A DNA stretch of 64,000 nucleotides from Pseudomonas sp. GV085 (GTDB lineage: Bacteria > Pseudomonadota > Gammaproteobacteria > Pseudomonadales > Pseudomonadaceae). This document shows, piece by piece, positions 34,959 to 47,413 of this stretch. The notes under the pieces are model-generated. The model searched no databases and had not been told where the DNA came from. It worked only from the letters and a program-made list of their open reading frames with translations. The stretch lies in assembly GCF_003050925.1 (NCBI RefSeq), contig NZ_QAOV01000001.1, positions 62,001 through 126,000 on the forward strand, written 5' to 3'. A program made the position numbers and the translations under genes. Numbering within the stretch: the first letter of the stretch is position 1; every line of letters starts with the position of its first letter.

Positions 34959-36769
34959 CAGCGAGTGGTATCCGGCAGGCGCTGGACCTGGCCATTGGCG
35001 AACTCGGCCCATGGCAACTGGCGTACGACCCGCTGGCTCTGAGACATGCCAAGGCTGCCCGATTCACCGTTGATGCGGCTGTCCGGCAGAGACTTGAGTT
35101 GGCCCAGGCGCGGTGCCAGGCGATAAGCGTCCACACCCATGGCATACAGGCGCCCCAGGCTGCCAGCGGCTTGAGGCCACTGGGCGGTGACCTGGCGGCG
35201 CAGCGGGTCGTTGGCGTCCAGCAACCATGGCGTCTCGCAGAAGCGGATGCCATTCATGTCGTTGTACTGGTTGACGTCGCCGCTGGCGCTGAACACGTGA
35301 GAGGTGGCGTAGACCGGCACATCGCCTGCGTACTGGAAGTTCAGGGTCGGTTTGATCTGCTGGGCCTGTTGTGGTGTTGCCGCGAGGAAGATGAACTCGA
35401 TGTCCTGGCGGCGCGATGGCTGGGCAGCGACTTGCGAGCCAACGGTGCTTTGCAGGCTCTTGGCGCGACCTTCGCTCTGACGCAGCTGGAACATGTCGGC
35501 AATCTGCTGGGCCAACTGGACCGGCTGATCGACGCGTTCGGTGGCGACGATGGTGCCGCCATTGGCTTGCCAGTCCTGGCTGAATGCCTTGAGTACGCGG
35601 TCGCCCCATTCACCTTTCGGCACCATGATGGCTGCGCGGTGCAGGCCATCGGCGCGAGCGCGGCGCGACACTTCACGGGCTTCATCTTCAGCGGCAAGAC
35701 CGAACTGGAACAATTGCGCCGGACCCTGATCGCCTTCGCTGTAGTTCAGCGCGAGTGTGGTGATCGGCAATTGCGGGCGAGCGCTCAGCTGTTTGACCAG
35801 CGGCTTCTCCAGTGGGCCGACGACCAGTTGCACGCCATCGGCCTGGGCCTTGCGGTAGAACTCGTCCATGGAGGTCAGGCGCGAGCTGTCATAGAACTCG
35901 ATGGCGGGTGGTTTCTGCCCGGCCTGTTGTGCCTGGTAGTGAGCAGCCATGAAGCCGTCGCGCAGTGCTTTGCCGACCGAGGCCAAAGGACCGTCCTGAG
36001 GCAGCAGCAAGGCGATCTTGTTCAGGGGCTGGCTGGCCAGTTCCTTGAGTTGGGTCAGTGGCTGCGGCAATTGAATGGCTGCCGGGTGTTTCGGATTCCG
36101 CGTGCGCCAGTTGTCGATGGCGGCTTGTTGCTGCTCCAGGGTGCCGGCGGATTTCACGGCCAGCGCGAGGGCCATCCAGCCGCCGAGATCGTCGGTGGTG
36201 TTCGGTTGCAATTGCTCGGTCGGCAGCGAAGCGATCAGGGTCCAGATGGCTTCGTGATTTTTGCTGGCTGCTTCACCTTTGAGCATCGGTGCGATGAAAA
36301 TGCGCTCCCGAGCAGCAGCGAGGGTCTGGCCGTCGGCTTCAAGGGCACGGGCGTGAACGGTGCCGGTGCGGACCTGCTGCTCTTCGGGCAGCTCGCTCAA
36401 GCGTTGCATGCTCGGATGGCTCAAGGCCGTCAGCGCGGCCTTGGGCTGGTTGCGGGTCATGGCCAGTTCAGCCGCCAGGGTGTTGGCGAAAATCTGTTGG
36501 CCCGGCTTGAGCTGCTCGGTCGGAACCTGTTGCAGGATTTGCGCGGACTGGCCGGCATTGCCCTGGTGATAGGCCAGGTCGGCAGCACTCAAGCGCAGCA
36601 AGGCGGCGTCTTCCGGCGATTTGCTTTGGGAGGCCTTCTCAAGCAGTTGCTCGATACTGGCATCCGGTGTCCGTGGAAGTTCGCCAAGGCTGGAGGAGGG
36701 CGAGCTGGCGCAAGCCGCCAGCAAGGCAGCGAGGCAGAGGGCAGATAACAGCCGCAGGCAAGCGATCAT
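34958..36769 (-). CDS. lpoA: Penicillin-binding protein activator LpoA
   Basis: The 603-aa lipoprotein has a signal ending LLAAC and then a TPR-like helical domain (about 35-240). The C-terminal half resembles periplasmic binding proteins (NKIALLLPQDGPLASVGKALRDGFMAAH...). LpoA reaches from the outer membrane to stimulate the class A penicillin-binding protein PBP1a. It heads lpoA-yraN-diaA-dolP and is divergent from rsmI, with about 210 bp between. Confidence 0.95.
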
Positions 36770-36979
36770 GTAAGCGTTCCTGATACTCGATCAAATTAGC
36801 GTGGAATTGTACCCAAGCACTGGCCGGGGCGCGATGTTACTGGTGTGAATCGATCAATTTAGCTGGTGTAAATGTTGCACCAGCGCACAAACAGACGCCG
36901 AGGCCTCCTTTGGTTGCGCGTATCGTGAGCCTCGCTACGCGCTACAATGGCGACTTTTACCGATCATGAGGTGTGCGCT

Positions 36980-37852
36980 TTGACTGCTCCAGGTGCTTTG
37001 AATTCCGCTGCTGGCTCGCTTTATGTGGTGGCGACGCCCATCGGCAACCTGGATGACATCAGTGCGCGGGCGCTGAAGATCCTGCGTGAAGTGGCCTTGA
37101 TTGCCGCGGAAGACACCCGCCATTCCCAGCGCCTGATGCAGCACTTCGGCATTGCGACGCCATTGGCGGCCTGCCATGAGCACAACGAGCGGGATGAAGG
37201 TAGCCGCTTTATCACTCGCCTGCTTGCCGGTGACGACGTGGCGTTGATCTCCGACGCCGGGACGCCGCTGATTTCCGATCCGGGTTATCACCTGGTCCGG
37301 CAGGCTCGGGCTGCAGGCATCAATGTGGTGCCGGTTCCGGGTGCCTGCGCGTTGATTGCAGCGTTGTCGGCGGCGGGTCTGCCATCCGACCGATTCATTT
37401 TCGAAGGTTTCCTCCCGGCCAAGGCGGTGGGGCGGCGGGCGCGTCTCGAACAGGTAAAGGAAGAGCCGCGCACCTTGATCTTCTACGAGGCTCCGCATCG
37501 CATCCTTGAATGCCTGCAAGACATGGAGCTGGTGTTCGGTCCCGAGCGTCCGGCGCTGCTTGCCCGTGAGTTGACCAAGACGTTTGAAACCCTCAAGGGC
37601 CTGCCACTGGCTGAGCTACGCGAGTTTGTCGAGTCGGACAGCAATCAGCAGCGCGGCGAGTGCGTGGTGTTGGTGGCGGGCTGGTCTGCGCCCGAGGAGG
37701 AGGGCGCCGTCAGCAGCGAGGCGATGCGCATCCTCAACCTGTTGCTCGAAGAAATGCCGCTCAAGCGAGCGGCGGCTTTGGCGGCACAAATCACCGGCGA
37801 ACGAAAGAATGTGCTGTACCAGATCGCGCTGGATCAGCAGAAGGGCGAGTAA
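36980..37852 (+). CDS. rsmI: 16S rRNA (cytidine1402-2'-O)-methyltransferase
   Basis: The 290-aa enzyme has the tetrapyrrole-methylase fold, with the N-terminal motif LYVVATPIGNLDDISARAL, then EDTRHSQRLM and DAGTPLISDPG. It 2'-O-methylates C1402 of the ribosomal P-site. I choose the TTG at 36980: GAGG at 36968-36971 is 8 nt upstream, and the result (MTAPGALN...) is close to the family length. The in-frame ATG at 36947 overlaps a -10-like TACAAT (36943-36948) and is unlikely. It is followed by rnpB. Confidence 0.93.
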   Translation: MTAPGALNSAAGSLYVVATPIGNLDDISARALKILREVALIAAEDTRHSQRLMQHFGIATPLAACHEHNERDEGSRFITRLLAGDDVALISDAGTPLISDPGYHLVRQARAAGINVVPVPGACALIAALSAAGLPSDRFIFEGFLPAKAVGRRARLEQVKEEPRTLIFYEAPHRILECLQDMELVFGPERPALLARELTKTFETLKGLPLAELREFVESDSNQQRGECVVLVAGWSAPEEEGAVSSEAMRILNLLLEEMPLKRAAALAAQITGERKNVLYQIALDQQKGE

Positions 37853-37927
37853 AACCCGACGCGCAGGCGTGCTCTATGGCGCTTGGTGCTTGTTCTTCGG
37901 GCGCTCTGCCGGTAACCTTCGCGGCGG

Positions 37928-38284
37928 AGAGTCGATCGGACAGTCGCTGCCCCCTATGAAAATTAGGGGGGGGAGGAAAGTCCGGGCTCCATAGGGCGAA
38001 GTGCCAGGTAACGCCTGGGAGGCGCGAGCCTACGGAAAGTGCCACAGAAAATAACCGCCTAAGCGCTTCGGCGCCGGTAAGGGTGAAAAGGTGCGGTAAG
38101 AGCGCACCGCACGTCTGGCAACAGTTCGTGGCTAGGTAAACCCCACTTGGAGCAAGACCAAATAGGGTCCCAAGGCGTGGCCCGCGCTGGGACCGGGTAG
38201 GTTGCTAAAGATGTCCAGTGATGGCCATCGTAGACGAATGACTGTTCAAGACAGAACCCGGCTTACAGATCGACTCTCCACCTT
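37928..38284 (+). ncRNA. rnpB: RNase P RNA (class A)
   Basis: The catalytic RNA that matures tRNA 5' ends is recognised by the outer P1 stem AGAGTCGATC (37928-37937) with GATCGACTCT (38268-38277), by GAGGAAAGTCCGGGCTCC near 37973, and by AGACAGAACCCGGCTTACAG near 38249-38268. The length, about 355 nt, fits bacterial type A. A run of T follows at 38284-38289, giving the 3' end. Position between rsmI and mraZ is the usual one in Pseudomonas. Confidence 0.98.
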
Positions 38285-38289
38285 TTTTC

Positions 38290-38622
38290 TCCTCTGCTTA
38301 AATCATTGGGCAGAGTGTTGGTGATAGCAATTTTCTCCAGGCACAAACGTCAGGAGAAGCGGTTTTGTGATATCGATTAGCCCGCGCTTGTAGTGATCGC
38401 ATAAACTCCACGAAGCACCGGTTTCCCTCCTTACACAATCGTCAGCAGAACCTCTTTTGTAATACCAAAAAAATCTTACTCTTAATAAAACACTTTAACT
38501 TCCGAACGCAGCCTTCTGTGCTGATTCAAGTTATCGGGTGGATTCATCTGTCGGATTTTCGTTGCCTCTCCGTTAATGCTCCTAAATCTCAGTTCTGTAA
38601 GGATTTTCCTTTAATCCGCGCC
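38290..38622. other. AT-richer intergenic region between rnpB and the mraZ promoter
   Basis: About 330 bp have lower GC than the flanks and no convincing open frame. Two short hairpins are visible: CTCTGC...GCAGAG (about 38291-38314), which could be a second rnpB terminator, and TTCTCC...GGAGAA (about 38333-38358). I see no recognisable RNA gene. Confidence 0.5.
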
Positions 38623-38690
38623 TTGACGGTGTGGTGGGGGCATTCCTATAGTGTGCGTAAGTGGCGGAAAGTGGCATGAAGTGGGTTTTT
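38623..38690 (+). promoter_or_regulatory. mraZ promoter with three MraZ operator boxes
   Basis: TTGACG (38623-38628) and TATAGT (38647-38652) are 18 bp apart. Directly downstream, GTGGC, GTGGC and GTGGG occur at 38661, 38671 and 38681, exactly 10 bp apart with an A before each. MraZ is known to bind phased TGGGN-like repeats and repress its own operon, so this is the probable autoregulatory site. Confidence 0.85.
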
Positions 38691-38726
38691 TGAACTCAAA
38701 ACGCTAGAATTTGGAGAGACGCTGAC

Positions 38727-39182
38727 GTGTTTCGCGGAGCCAACGCTATCAGTCTCGATGCAAAGGGCCGTCTCGCAATGCCGAGCCGGTACCGTGACGA
38801 GCTCGATTCGCGGAGTTCCGGGCAGTTGATCGTCACGATTGATGCCGTTGATCCATGTTTGTGTGTTTACCCCCTCGATGAGTGGGAAATTATTGAAACC
38901 AAACTGCGCGCACTGCCTTCGCTTCGCGAAGAGAACCGTCGCCTGCAACGTTTACTGATTGGTAATGCCGTCGACCTCGAGCTCGATGGCAGTGGTCGTT
39001 TTCTGGTTCCGCCGCGTCTTCGTGAATATGCCAGGTTGGATAAGCGCGCGATGTTGGTAGGCCAACTGAACAAGTTCCAATTGTGGGACGAGGATGCCTG
39101 GAACGCGGTTTCTGCCGCTGACCTGGCTGCCATTCAACAACCGGGCGCTATGCCTGATGAACTGCGTGATTTGATCCTGTGA
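38727..39182 (+). CDS. mraZ: Transcriptional regulator MraZ
   Basis: The 151-aa protein contains two AbrB-like MraZ repeats, each with the [13 protein letters not shown] / [16 protein letters not shown] signature, and forms a ring that represses the division cluster. Translation starts at GTG 38727, with GGAGAG 9 nt upstream. The stop overlaps the rsmH GTG start. Confidence 0.97.
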   Translation: MFRGANAISLDAKGRLAMPSRYRDELDSRSSGQLIVTIDAVDPCLCVYPLDEWEIIETKLRALPSLREENRRLQRLLIGNAVDLELDGSGRFLVPPRLREYARLDKRAMLVGQLNKFQLWDEDAWNAVSAADLAAIQQPGAMPDELRDLIL

Positions 39183-40122
39183 CTATTGATAGCGGCTTTA
39201 ACCACATCACCGTACTGCTTGACGAAGCCGTCGAGGCTCTCGCCGTACGTCCTGATGGCTGCTATCTGGACGGCACGTTCGGACGCGGCGGACACAGCCG
39301 GTTGATCCTCAGTCAGCTCGGTCCCGATGGTCGGTTGCTCGGATTCGATAAAGATCCACAAGCGATTGCCACCGGGCAAACGCTAGCGGCCGAAGACGGC
39401 CGCTTTGTCGTTGTGCAGCGCAGCTTTGCCGAGCTCGGTTCGGAAGTCGCCGAACGCGGTCTGGCCGGCAAGGTCAGCGGCGTGCTGCTGGATCTGGGCG
39501 TGTCTTCGCCACAGCTCGACGATCCTGAGCGCGGTTTCAGCTTCCTCAACGACGGCCCGCTGGACATGCGCATGGATCCGTCCCGCGGAATCAGCGCTGC
39601 CGAGTTCGTCAACACCGCGCCCGTGGAAGAAATTGCCCGGGTGTTCAAGGAATACGGCGAGGAGCGTTTCTCCGGTCGCATGGCCCGAGCAGTGGCCGAG
39701 CGCCGCGACATCAAGCCATTCGAGCGCACCGGTGACCTGGCAGAAGTCCTGAAGGTCGCCAATCCGGCGTGGGAAAAGGGCAAGAACCCTGCAACCCGTG
39801 CGTTCCAGGGCTTGCGTATTCACGTCAACAACGAACTGGGTGATCTGGAAACCGGCCTCGAAGCCGCCCTGGAGTGCCTGGAAGTGGGCGGTCGTCTGGT
39901 CGTCATCAGCTTCCATTCGCTGGAAGACCGCATCGTCAAACTGTTCATGCGCAAGCTGGTGAAAGGCGAAGCCGACAACCTGCCGCGCAACCTCCCGGTT
40001 CGGCATGTCGCCTTCGAACCGAAAATCAAAGTCCATGGCAAAGCGCAGACGGCCTCCGACGCCGAACTCAAAGCCAACCCACGTTCCCGTAGTGCTGTCA
40101 TGCGTGTGGCGGAGAAGCTGCG

Positions 40123-40126
<4 letters not shown>
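39179..40126 (+). CDS. rsmH: 16S rRNA (cytosine1402-N4)-methyltransferase
   Basis: The 315-aa MraW/RsmH enzyme has the signatures [27 protein letters not shown] and [12 protein letters not shown] for SAM binding and catalysis. It methylates the same C1402 base that RsmI, encoded 2 kb upstream, modifies on the ribose. A GTG start overlaps the mraZ stop, showing translational coupling; it is followed without a gap by ftsL. Confidence 0.97.
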
Positions 40127-42154
<2,028 letters not shown>

Positions 42155-42155
<1 letters not shown>

Positions 42156-43618
42156 TGTCTCTGAGCCTGAACAAGATTTTCCCTCACGCCGGCCACGATC
42201 TGCTGATTCGCGAACTCGCCCTGGACAGCCGTAATGTGCGCGCAGGTGATTTGTTCCTGGCCGTCCCGGGCGGGAAGTTCGATGGGCGCGCTCATATTGC
42301 CGACGCCTTGCAACGCGGCGCGGCTGCGGTGGCCTATGAAGTAGAAGGCGCCACGATCCTGCCGATCACTGAAGTGCCGCTGATTCCGGTCAAGGGCCTG
42401 GCGGCTCAACTGTCGGACATCGCCGGGCGTTTTTATGGCGAGCCGAGCCATCACCTGAACCTGGTGGGCGTTACCGGCACCAACGGCAAGACCAGCGTGA
42501 CGCAATTGGTCGCCCAGGCACTGGACCTGCTCGGCCAGCACTGCGGCCTGGTCGGCACACTCGGTACCGGTTTCTACGGCGCGCTGGAAAGCGGCCTGCA
42601 CACCACGCCGAATCCGATTGCCGTGCAAGCGACCCTGGCGGACCTGAAGAAGGCCGGGGCCAAAGCCGTGGCGATGGAAGTGTCTTCCCATGGCCTGGAC
42701 CAGGGGCGCGTGACGGCATTGGCCTTCGATGTGGCGGTGATGACTAACCTGTCCCGCGATCATCTGGATTACCACGGCACCATGCAGGTCTACGGCGATG
42801 CCAAGGCCAAGCTGTTTGCCTGGAATGATTTGAAATGCCGCGTGGTCAACCTCGACGACGAATTTGGTCGGCAACTGGCAGCCGACAAGCGCGAGTCGCG
42901 GCTGATTACCTATAGCCTGGAAGATTCCAGCGCCTACCTGTATTGCCGCCAGGCGCAATTCGACGACGAAGGTGTGCGCGCCACGCTGGTCACGCCACAG
43001 GGCGAGCACCTCTTGCGCAGCACCTTGCTCGGTCGCTTCAACCTGAGCAATGTCCTGGCGGCGGTCGGCGCGTTGCTCGGACTGGATTACGCCCTGGACG
43101 AAATCCTCAAGGTGCTGCCAGAGCTCGAAGGCCCTGCCGGGCGCATGCAGCGTCTGGGCGGTGGCTCGCAGCCATTGGTGGTGGTCGACTACGCCCACAC
43201 CCCGGATGCGCTGGAAAAAGTACTGCTGGCCCTGCGTCCACACGCCAAGGGCCGGTTGCTGTGCCTGTTCGGCTGTGGCGGCGACCGCGATCGCGGCAAG
43301 CGTCCATTGATGGCCGAAGTGGTCGAGCGCCTGGCCGATGGCGTGCTGGTGACCGATGACAATCCGCGCACTGAAGATCCATCGGTGATTTTCGATGACA
43401 TCCGCGCCGGTTTCACGGCTGTGGATAAAGTGGAGTTCGTTGCCGGTCGCGGTCAGGCGATTGCCCGGTTGATCGCCAGCGCCTCGGTGGATGACGTGAT
43501 AGTCCTGGCCGGTAAAGGTCACGAGGACTATCAGGAAATCAACGGCGAACGCCATGCCTTTTCCGATCTGGTCGAGGCCGATCGTGCCTTGACCGCGTGG
43601 GAGGTGGCCCATGCTTAA
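42155..43618 (+). CDS. murE: UDP-MurNAc-Ala-Glu:meso-diaminopimelate ligase
   Basis: The 487-aa Mur ligase has the ATP site GVTGTNGKTSVTQL and the DDNPRTEDP motif that selects meso-diaminopimelate instead of lysine. It adds the third residue of the stem peptide in the cytoplasm. The ATG overlaps the ftsI stop, and the gene overlaps murF by 8 bp. Confidence 0.98.
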
Positions 43619-44978
43619 GGCCTTGAGGCTGAGTGAACTGACCGGCGCGCTGAATGCTCGCCTGGTGTCTGCCGATGCCAGCTTCGACGGCGTCAGTATC
43701 GACAGCCGTGCAATCAAGCCGGGTCAGCTGTTTATTGCCCTGGCCGGTCCGCGTTTTGACGGTCATGACTATCTCAATGAAGTCGCCGCCAAGGGCGCCG
43801 TGGCTGCGCTGGTCGAGCGTGAAGTCGCCGACAGCACGTTGCCGCAATTGCTGGTCAGCGACACTCGCCAGGCCCTTGGCCAGTTAGGCGCGCTGAATCG
43901 CGCCGCCTACACCCGTCCGGTCGCGGCCATTACCGGTTCCAGCGGCAAGACCACGGTCAAGGAGATGCTTGCGAGCATCCTGCGCACCCATGGTCCGGTG
44001 CTGGCCACCCGTGGGAACCTGAACAACGACCTTGGCGTTCCGCTGACCCTGCTCGAACTGGCGCCGGAACATACCGCTGCGGTGATCGAGTTGGGTGCCT
44101 CGCGCCTGGGCGAAATTGCCTACACCGTGAGCATGACCAAACCCCATGTGGCCGTTCTCAATAACGCCGGGACCGCCCACGTCGGCGAGTTCGGCGGTCC
44201 GGAAAAAATCGTCGAAGCCAAAGGCGAGATTATCGAAGGGCTGGATGCCGATGGCGTCGCCGTTCTCAATCTTGACGACAAGGCGTTCGGTATCTGGAAA
44301 GCGCGCGCCGGTGACCGCAAAGTGCTGACGTTTGCGTTGAGCAACGCCAGCGCCGATTTCCATGCCAGTGACCTGGCCACCGATGCTCGCGGCTGCCCGG
44401 CGTTCAACCTGCACAGCCCTGAAGGTGTGGCGCGCGTTCAACTGAACCTGCTCGGCACCCACAACGTCACCAATGCCATGGCCGCCGCCGCTGCCGCCCA
44501 TGCCCTGGGTGTGTCGCTGTCCGGTATCGCCGCTGGCCTTGGCGCGGTGCAACCGGTCAAGGGTCGCACCGTTGCGCAATTGGCCAGCAATGGCATGCGC
44601 GTGATCGATGACACTTACAACGCCAATCCCACCTCCATGTGCGCTGCCGTTGATATACTGGCCGGCTTTTCCGGTCGCACCGTCCTGGTGCTCGGGGATA
44701 TCGGCGAGTTGGGCGAATGGGCGGAGCAGGGGCACCGCGACGTGGGCGAGTACGCCCGTGGCAAGGTTTCTGCGCTGTACGCCGTCGGGCCAATGATGGC
44801 TCACGCCGTGAACGCATTCGGTCCACAGGCTTTTCACTTCAGCACGCAGGCTGAGCTGATCAAGGCCCTGGGCGCCGAACAAGACACAAACACCACCATT
44901 TTGATCAAGGGGTCGCGCAGCGCTGCGATGGAAAACGTCGTCGCCGCCTTGTGCGGGTCCAGTCTGGAGAAACATTAA
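43611..44978 (+). CDS. murF: UDP-MurNAc-tripeptide:D-Ala-D-Ala ligase
   Basis: The 455-aa Mur ligase has the ATP site [14 protein letters not shown], the [12 protein letters not shown] block and the [11 protein letters not shown] motif characteristic of MurF. It attaches D-Ala-D-Ala to finish the UDP-MurNAc pentapeptide. The start lies inside the end of murE (8-bp overlap), and its TAA overlaps the mraY ATG. Confidence 0.98.
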   Translation: MLKALRLSELTGALNARLVSADASFDGVSIDSRAIKPGQLFIALAGPRFDGHDYLNEVAAKGAVAALVEREVADSTLPQLLVSDTRQALGQLGALNRAAYTRPVAAITGSSGKTTVKEMLASILRTHGPVLATRGNLNNDLGVPLTLLELAPEHTAAVIELGASRLGEIAYTVSMTKPHVAVLNNAGTAHVGEFGGPEKIVEAKGEIIEGLDADGVAVLNLDDKAFGIWKARAGDRKVLTFALSNASADFHASDLATDARGCPAFNLHSPEGVARVQLNLLGTHNVTNAMAAAAAAHALGVSLSGIAAGLGAVQPVKGRTVAQLASNGMRVIDDTYNANPTSMCAAVDILAGFSGRTVLVLGDIGELGEWAEQGHRDVGEYARGKVSALYAVGPMMAHAVNAFGPQAFHFSTQAELIKALGAEQDTNTTILIKGSRSAAMENVVAALCGSSLEKH

Positions 44979-46060
44979 TGCTGCTGCTGCTAGCGGAGTA
45001 TCTGCAACAGTTCTACAAAGGCTTCGCGGTCTTCCAGTACCTGACCCTGCGCGGGATTCTCGGTGTACTGACCGCGCTGGTCTTGTCGCTGTGCTATGGC
45101 CCGTGGATGATCCGCACCCTGCAGAACCGTCAGATCGGTCAGTCCGTTCGCAATGACGGCCCGCAGTCGCACCTGTCCAAGTCGGGTACCCCGACCATGG
45201 GCGGCGCACTGATTCTGTCGTCCATCGGGGTCAGCACCCTGCTTTGGGCTGACCTGAGCAACCGTTACGTCTGGGTCGTACTGTTGGTGACCCTGCTGTT
45301 CGGCGCCATCGGCTGGGTCGACGACTACCGCAAGGTCATCGAGAAAAACTCCCGCGGCCTGCCAAGCCGCTGGAAGTATTTCTGGCAGTCGGTATTCGGT
45401 CTGGGCGCAGCGATCTTTCTGTATGTGACCGCCGCCACGCCGGTGGAAACCACGCTGATCCTGCCGATGCTCAAGGACTACAGCATTCCATTGGGCGCCG
45501 GCTTCATCGTCCTGACCTATTTCGTGATTGTCGGTTCGAGCAACGCGGTCAACCTGACCGATGGCCTCGACGGCCTGGCGATCATGCCGACGGTGATGGT
45601 GGGCGGTGGCCTGGGCATTTTCTGCTACCTGTCGGGTAACGTGAAATTCGCCGAATACCTGCTGATCCCTTACGTACCGGGCGCAGGCGAGCTGATCGTG
45701 TTCTGTGGCGCACTGATCGGAGCCGGCCTGGGCTTTCTGTGGTTCAACACCTATCCGGCACAAGTCTTCATGGGCGACGTCGGCGCACTGGCGCTGGGCG
45801 CGGCCCTGGGCACCATCGCGGTGATCGTCCGTCAGGAAATCGTCCTGTTCATCATGGGCGGCGTGTTCGTGATGGAAACCCTGTCAGTGGTCATTCAGGT
45901 CGCCTCTTTTAAACTGACCGGTCGCCGCGTATTCCGCATGGCACCGATTCACCACCACTTTGAACTCAAGGGCTGGCCCGAGCCGCGCGTGATCGTCCGT
46001 TTCTGGATCATCACCGTGATTCTCGTGCTGGTCGGCCTTGCCACCCTGAAGCTGAGGTAG
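44978..46060 (+). CDS. mraY: Phospho-N-acetylmuramoyl-pentapeptide transferase
   Basis: The 360-aa protein has about ten membrane helices. The catalytic aspartates lie in GWVDDYRKV and [11 protein letters not shown], and the His-rich signature is [14 protein letters not shown]. It transfers the MurNAc-pentapeptide to undecaprenyl phosphate, forming lipid I. The ATG at 44978 gives the standard length; an upstream GTG at 44951 lies in murF and is rejected. Confidence 0.98.
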   Translation: MLLLLAEYLQQFYKGFAVFQYLTLRGILGVLTALVLSLCYGPWMIRTLQNRQIGQSVRNDGPQSHLSKSGTPTMGGALILSSIGVSTLLWADLSNRYVWVVLLVTLLFGAIGWVDDYRKVIEKNSRGLPSRWKYFWQSVFGLGAAIFLYVTAATPVETTLILPMLKDYSIPLGAGFIVLTYFVIVGSSNAVNLTDGLDGLAIMPTVMVGGGLGIFCYLSGNVKFAEYLLIPYVPGAGELIVFCGALIGAGLGFLWFNTYPAQVFMGDVGALALGAALGTIAVIVRQEIVLFIMGGVFVMETLSVVIQVASFKLTGRRVFRMAPIHHHFELKGWPEPRVIVRFWIITVILVLVGLATLKLR

Positions 46061-46066
46061 AAACTC

Positions 46067-47413
46067 GTGTCTCTGATCGCTTCTGACCACTTCCGCATCG
46101 TTGTCGGCCTCGGCAAGAGCGGCATGTCCCTGGTTCGCTTCCTGGCGAACCAGGGCGTGGCGTTTGCCGTGGCCGATACGCGGGAAAATCCACCGGAACT
46201 GGCCACGCTCAAGCGTGACTATCCGCACGTGGAAGTGCGTTGTGGCGAGCTGGACGTCGAGTTCCTGTGCCGTGCCGACGAGCTTTACGTGAGCCCCGGC
46301 CTGGCGCTGGCGACCCCGGCCCTGCAGGCCGCCGCCGCCCGTGGCGTGAAGTTGTCCGGCGACATCGAACTGTTCGCGCGTAACGCGAAGGCGCCGATCG
46401 TGGCCATCAGCGGTTCCAACGCGAAAAGCACCGTGACCACCCTGGTCGGCGAGATGGCCGCTGCGGCGGGCAAGCGTGTTGCCGTTGGCGGCAACCTCGG
46501 TACGCCGGCGCTGGATCTGCTGCGCGACGACGTCGAGCTGTACGTGATGGAGTTGTCGAGTTTCCAGCTGGAAACCACCGACCAACTCAACGCCGAAGTG
46601 GCGACCGTGCTCAACATCAGCGAAGACCACATGGACCGTTACAGCGGTCTGCCGGCCTATCACCTGGCCAAGCACCGGATTTTCCGTGGCGCCAGACAGT
46701 TCGTGGTCAATCGTCAGGATGCCCTGAGTCGTCCGTTGATGGGCGAAGGGCAGCCATGCTGGACCTTCGGCCTGAGCAAACCCGACTTCAAATCCTTCGG
46801 TATCCGTGAAGAAGACGGCGAAAAATACCTGGCTTTCGAGTTCCAGAACCTGATGCCGGTGCGCGAACTGAAGATTCGCGGTGCCCATAACCAGTCCAAC
46901 GCCCTGGCAGCCCTGGCCCTGGGCCATGCGGTCGGCCTGCCATTCGATGCCATGCTGTCGAGCCTGCGCACCTTCGCCGGTCTCGAACATCGCTGCCAAT
47001 GGGTCCGCGATCTTGACGGCGTGGGCTACTACAACGATTCCAAGGCTACCAACGTCGGTGCCGCACTGGCGGCCATCGAAGGCCTGGGCGCGGACATCGA
47101 AGGCAAGATCGTGCTGATCGCCGGCGGCGACGGCAAGGGTGCCGAGTTCAAGGACCTGCGCGATCCGGTGGCGGCCAACTGCCGCGCCGTGGTGCTGATG
47201 GGGCGTGACTCCGACAAGATCGGTGAGGCCATCGGCGATGCCGTACCGCTGATCCGCGCCGGCTCCCTGGTCGAAGCCGTCGAGCAATGCCGCGCCGCCG
47301 CCCAACCGGGCGACGTGGTGCTGCTGTCGCCAGCCTGCGCCAGTTTCGACATGTTCAAGAACTACGAAGACCGCGGTCACCAGTTCGTCCAAGCCGTGGA
47401 GGATCTGGCATGA
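46067..47413 (+). CDS. murD: UDP-MurNAc-alanine:D-glutamate ligase
   Basis: The 448-aa Mur ligase has the ATP site AISGSNAKSTVTTLVG and the later block HRCQWVRDLDGVGYYNDSKATN, typical of MurD. It adds D-glutamate as the second stem residue. It starts with GTG at 46067, 6 bp after the mraY stop, and its TGA overlaps the ftsW ATG. Confidence 0.97.
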   Translation: MSLIASDHFRIVVGLGKSGMSLVRFLANQGVAFAVADTRENPPELATLKRDYPHVEVRCGELDVEFLCRADELYVSPGLALATPALQAAAARGVKLSGDIELFARNAKAPIVAISGSNAKSTVTTLVGEMAAAAGKRVAVGGNLGTPALDLLRDDVELYVMELSSFQLETTDQLNAEVATVLNISEDHMDRYSGLPAYHLAKHRIFRGARQFVVNRQDALSRPLMGEGQPCWTFGLSKPDFKSFGIREEDGEKYLAFEFQNLMPVRELKIRGAHNQSNALAALALGHAVGLPFDAMLSSLRTFAGLEHRCQWVRDLDGVGYYNDSKATNVGAALAAIEGLGADIEGKIVLIAGGDGKGAEFKDLRDPVAANCRAVVLMGRDSDKIGEAIGDAVPLIRAGSLVEAVEQCRAAAQPGDVVLLSPACASFDMFKNYEDRGHQFVQAVEDLA

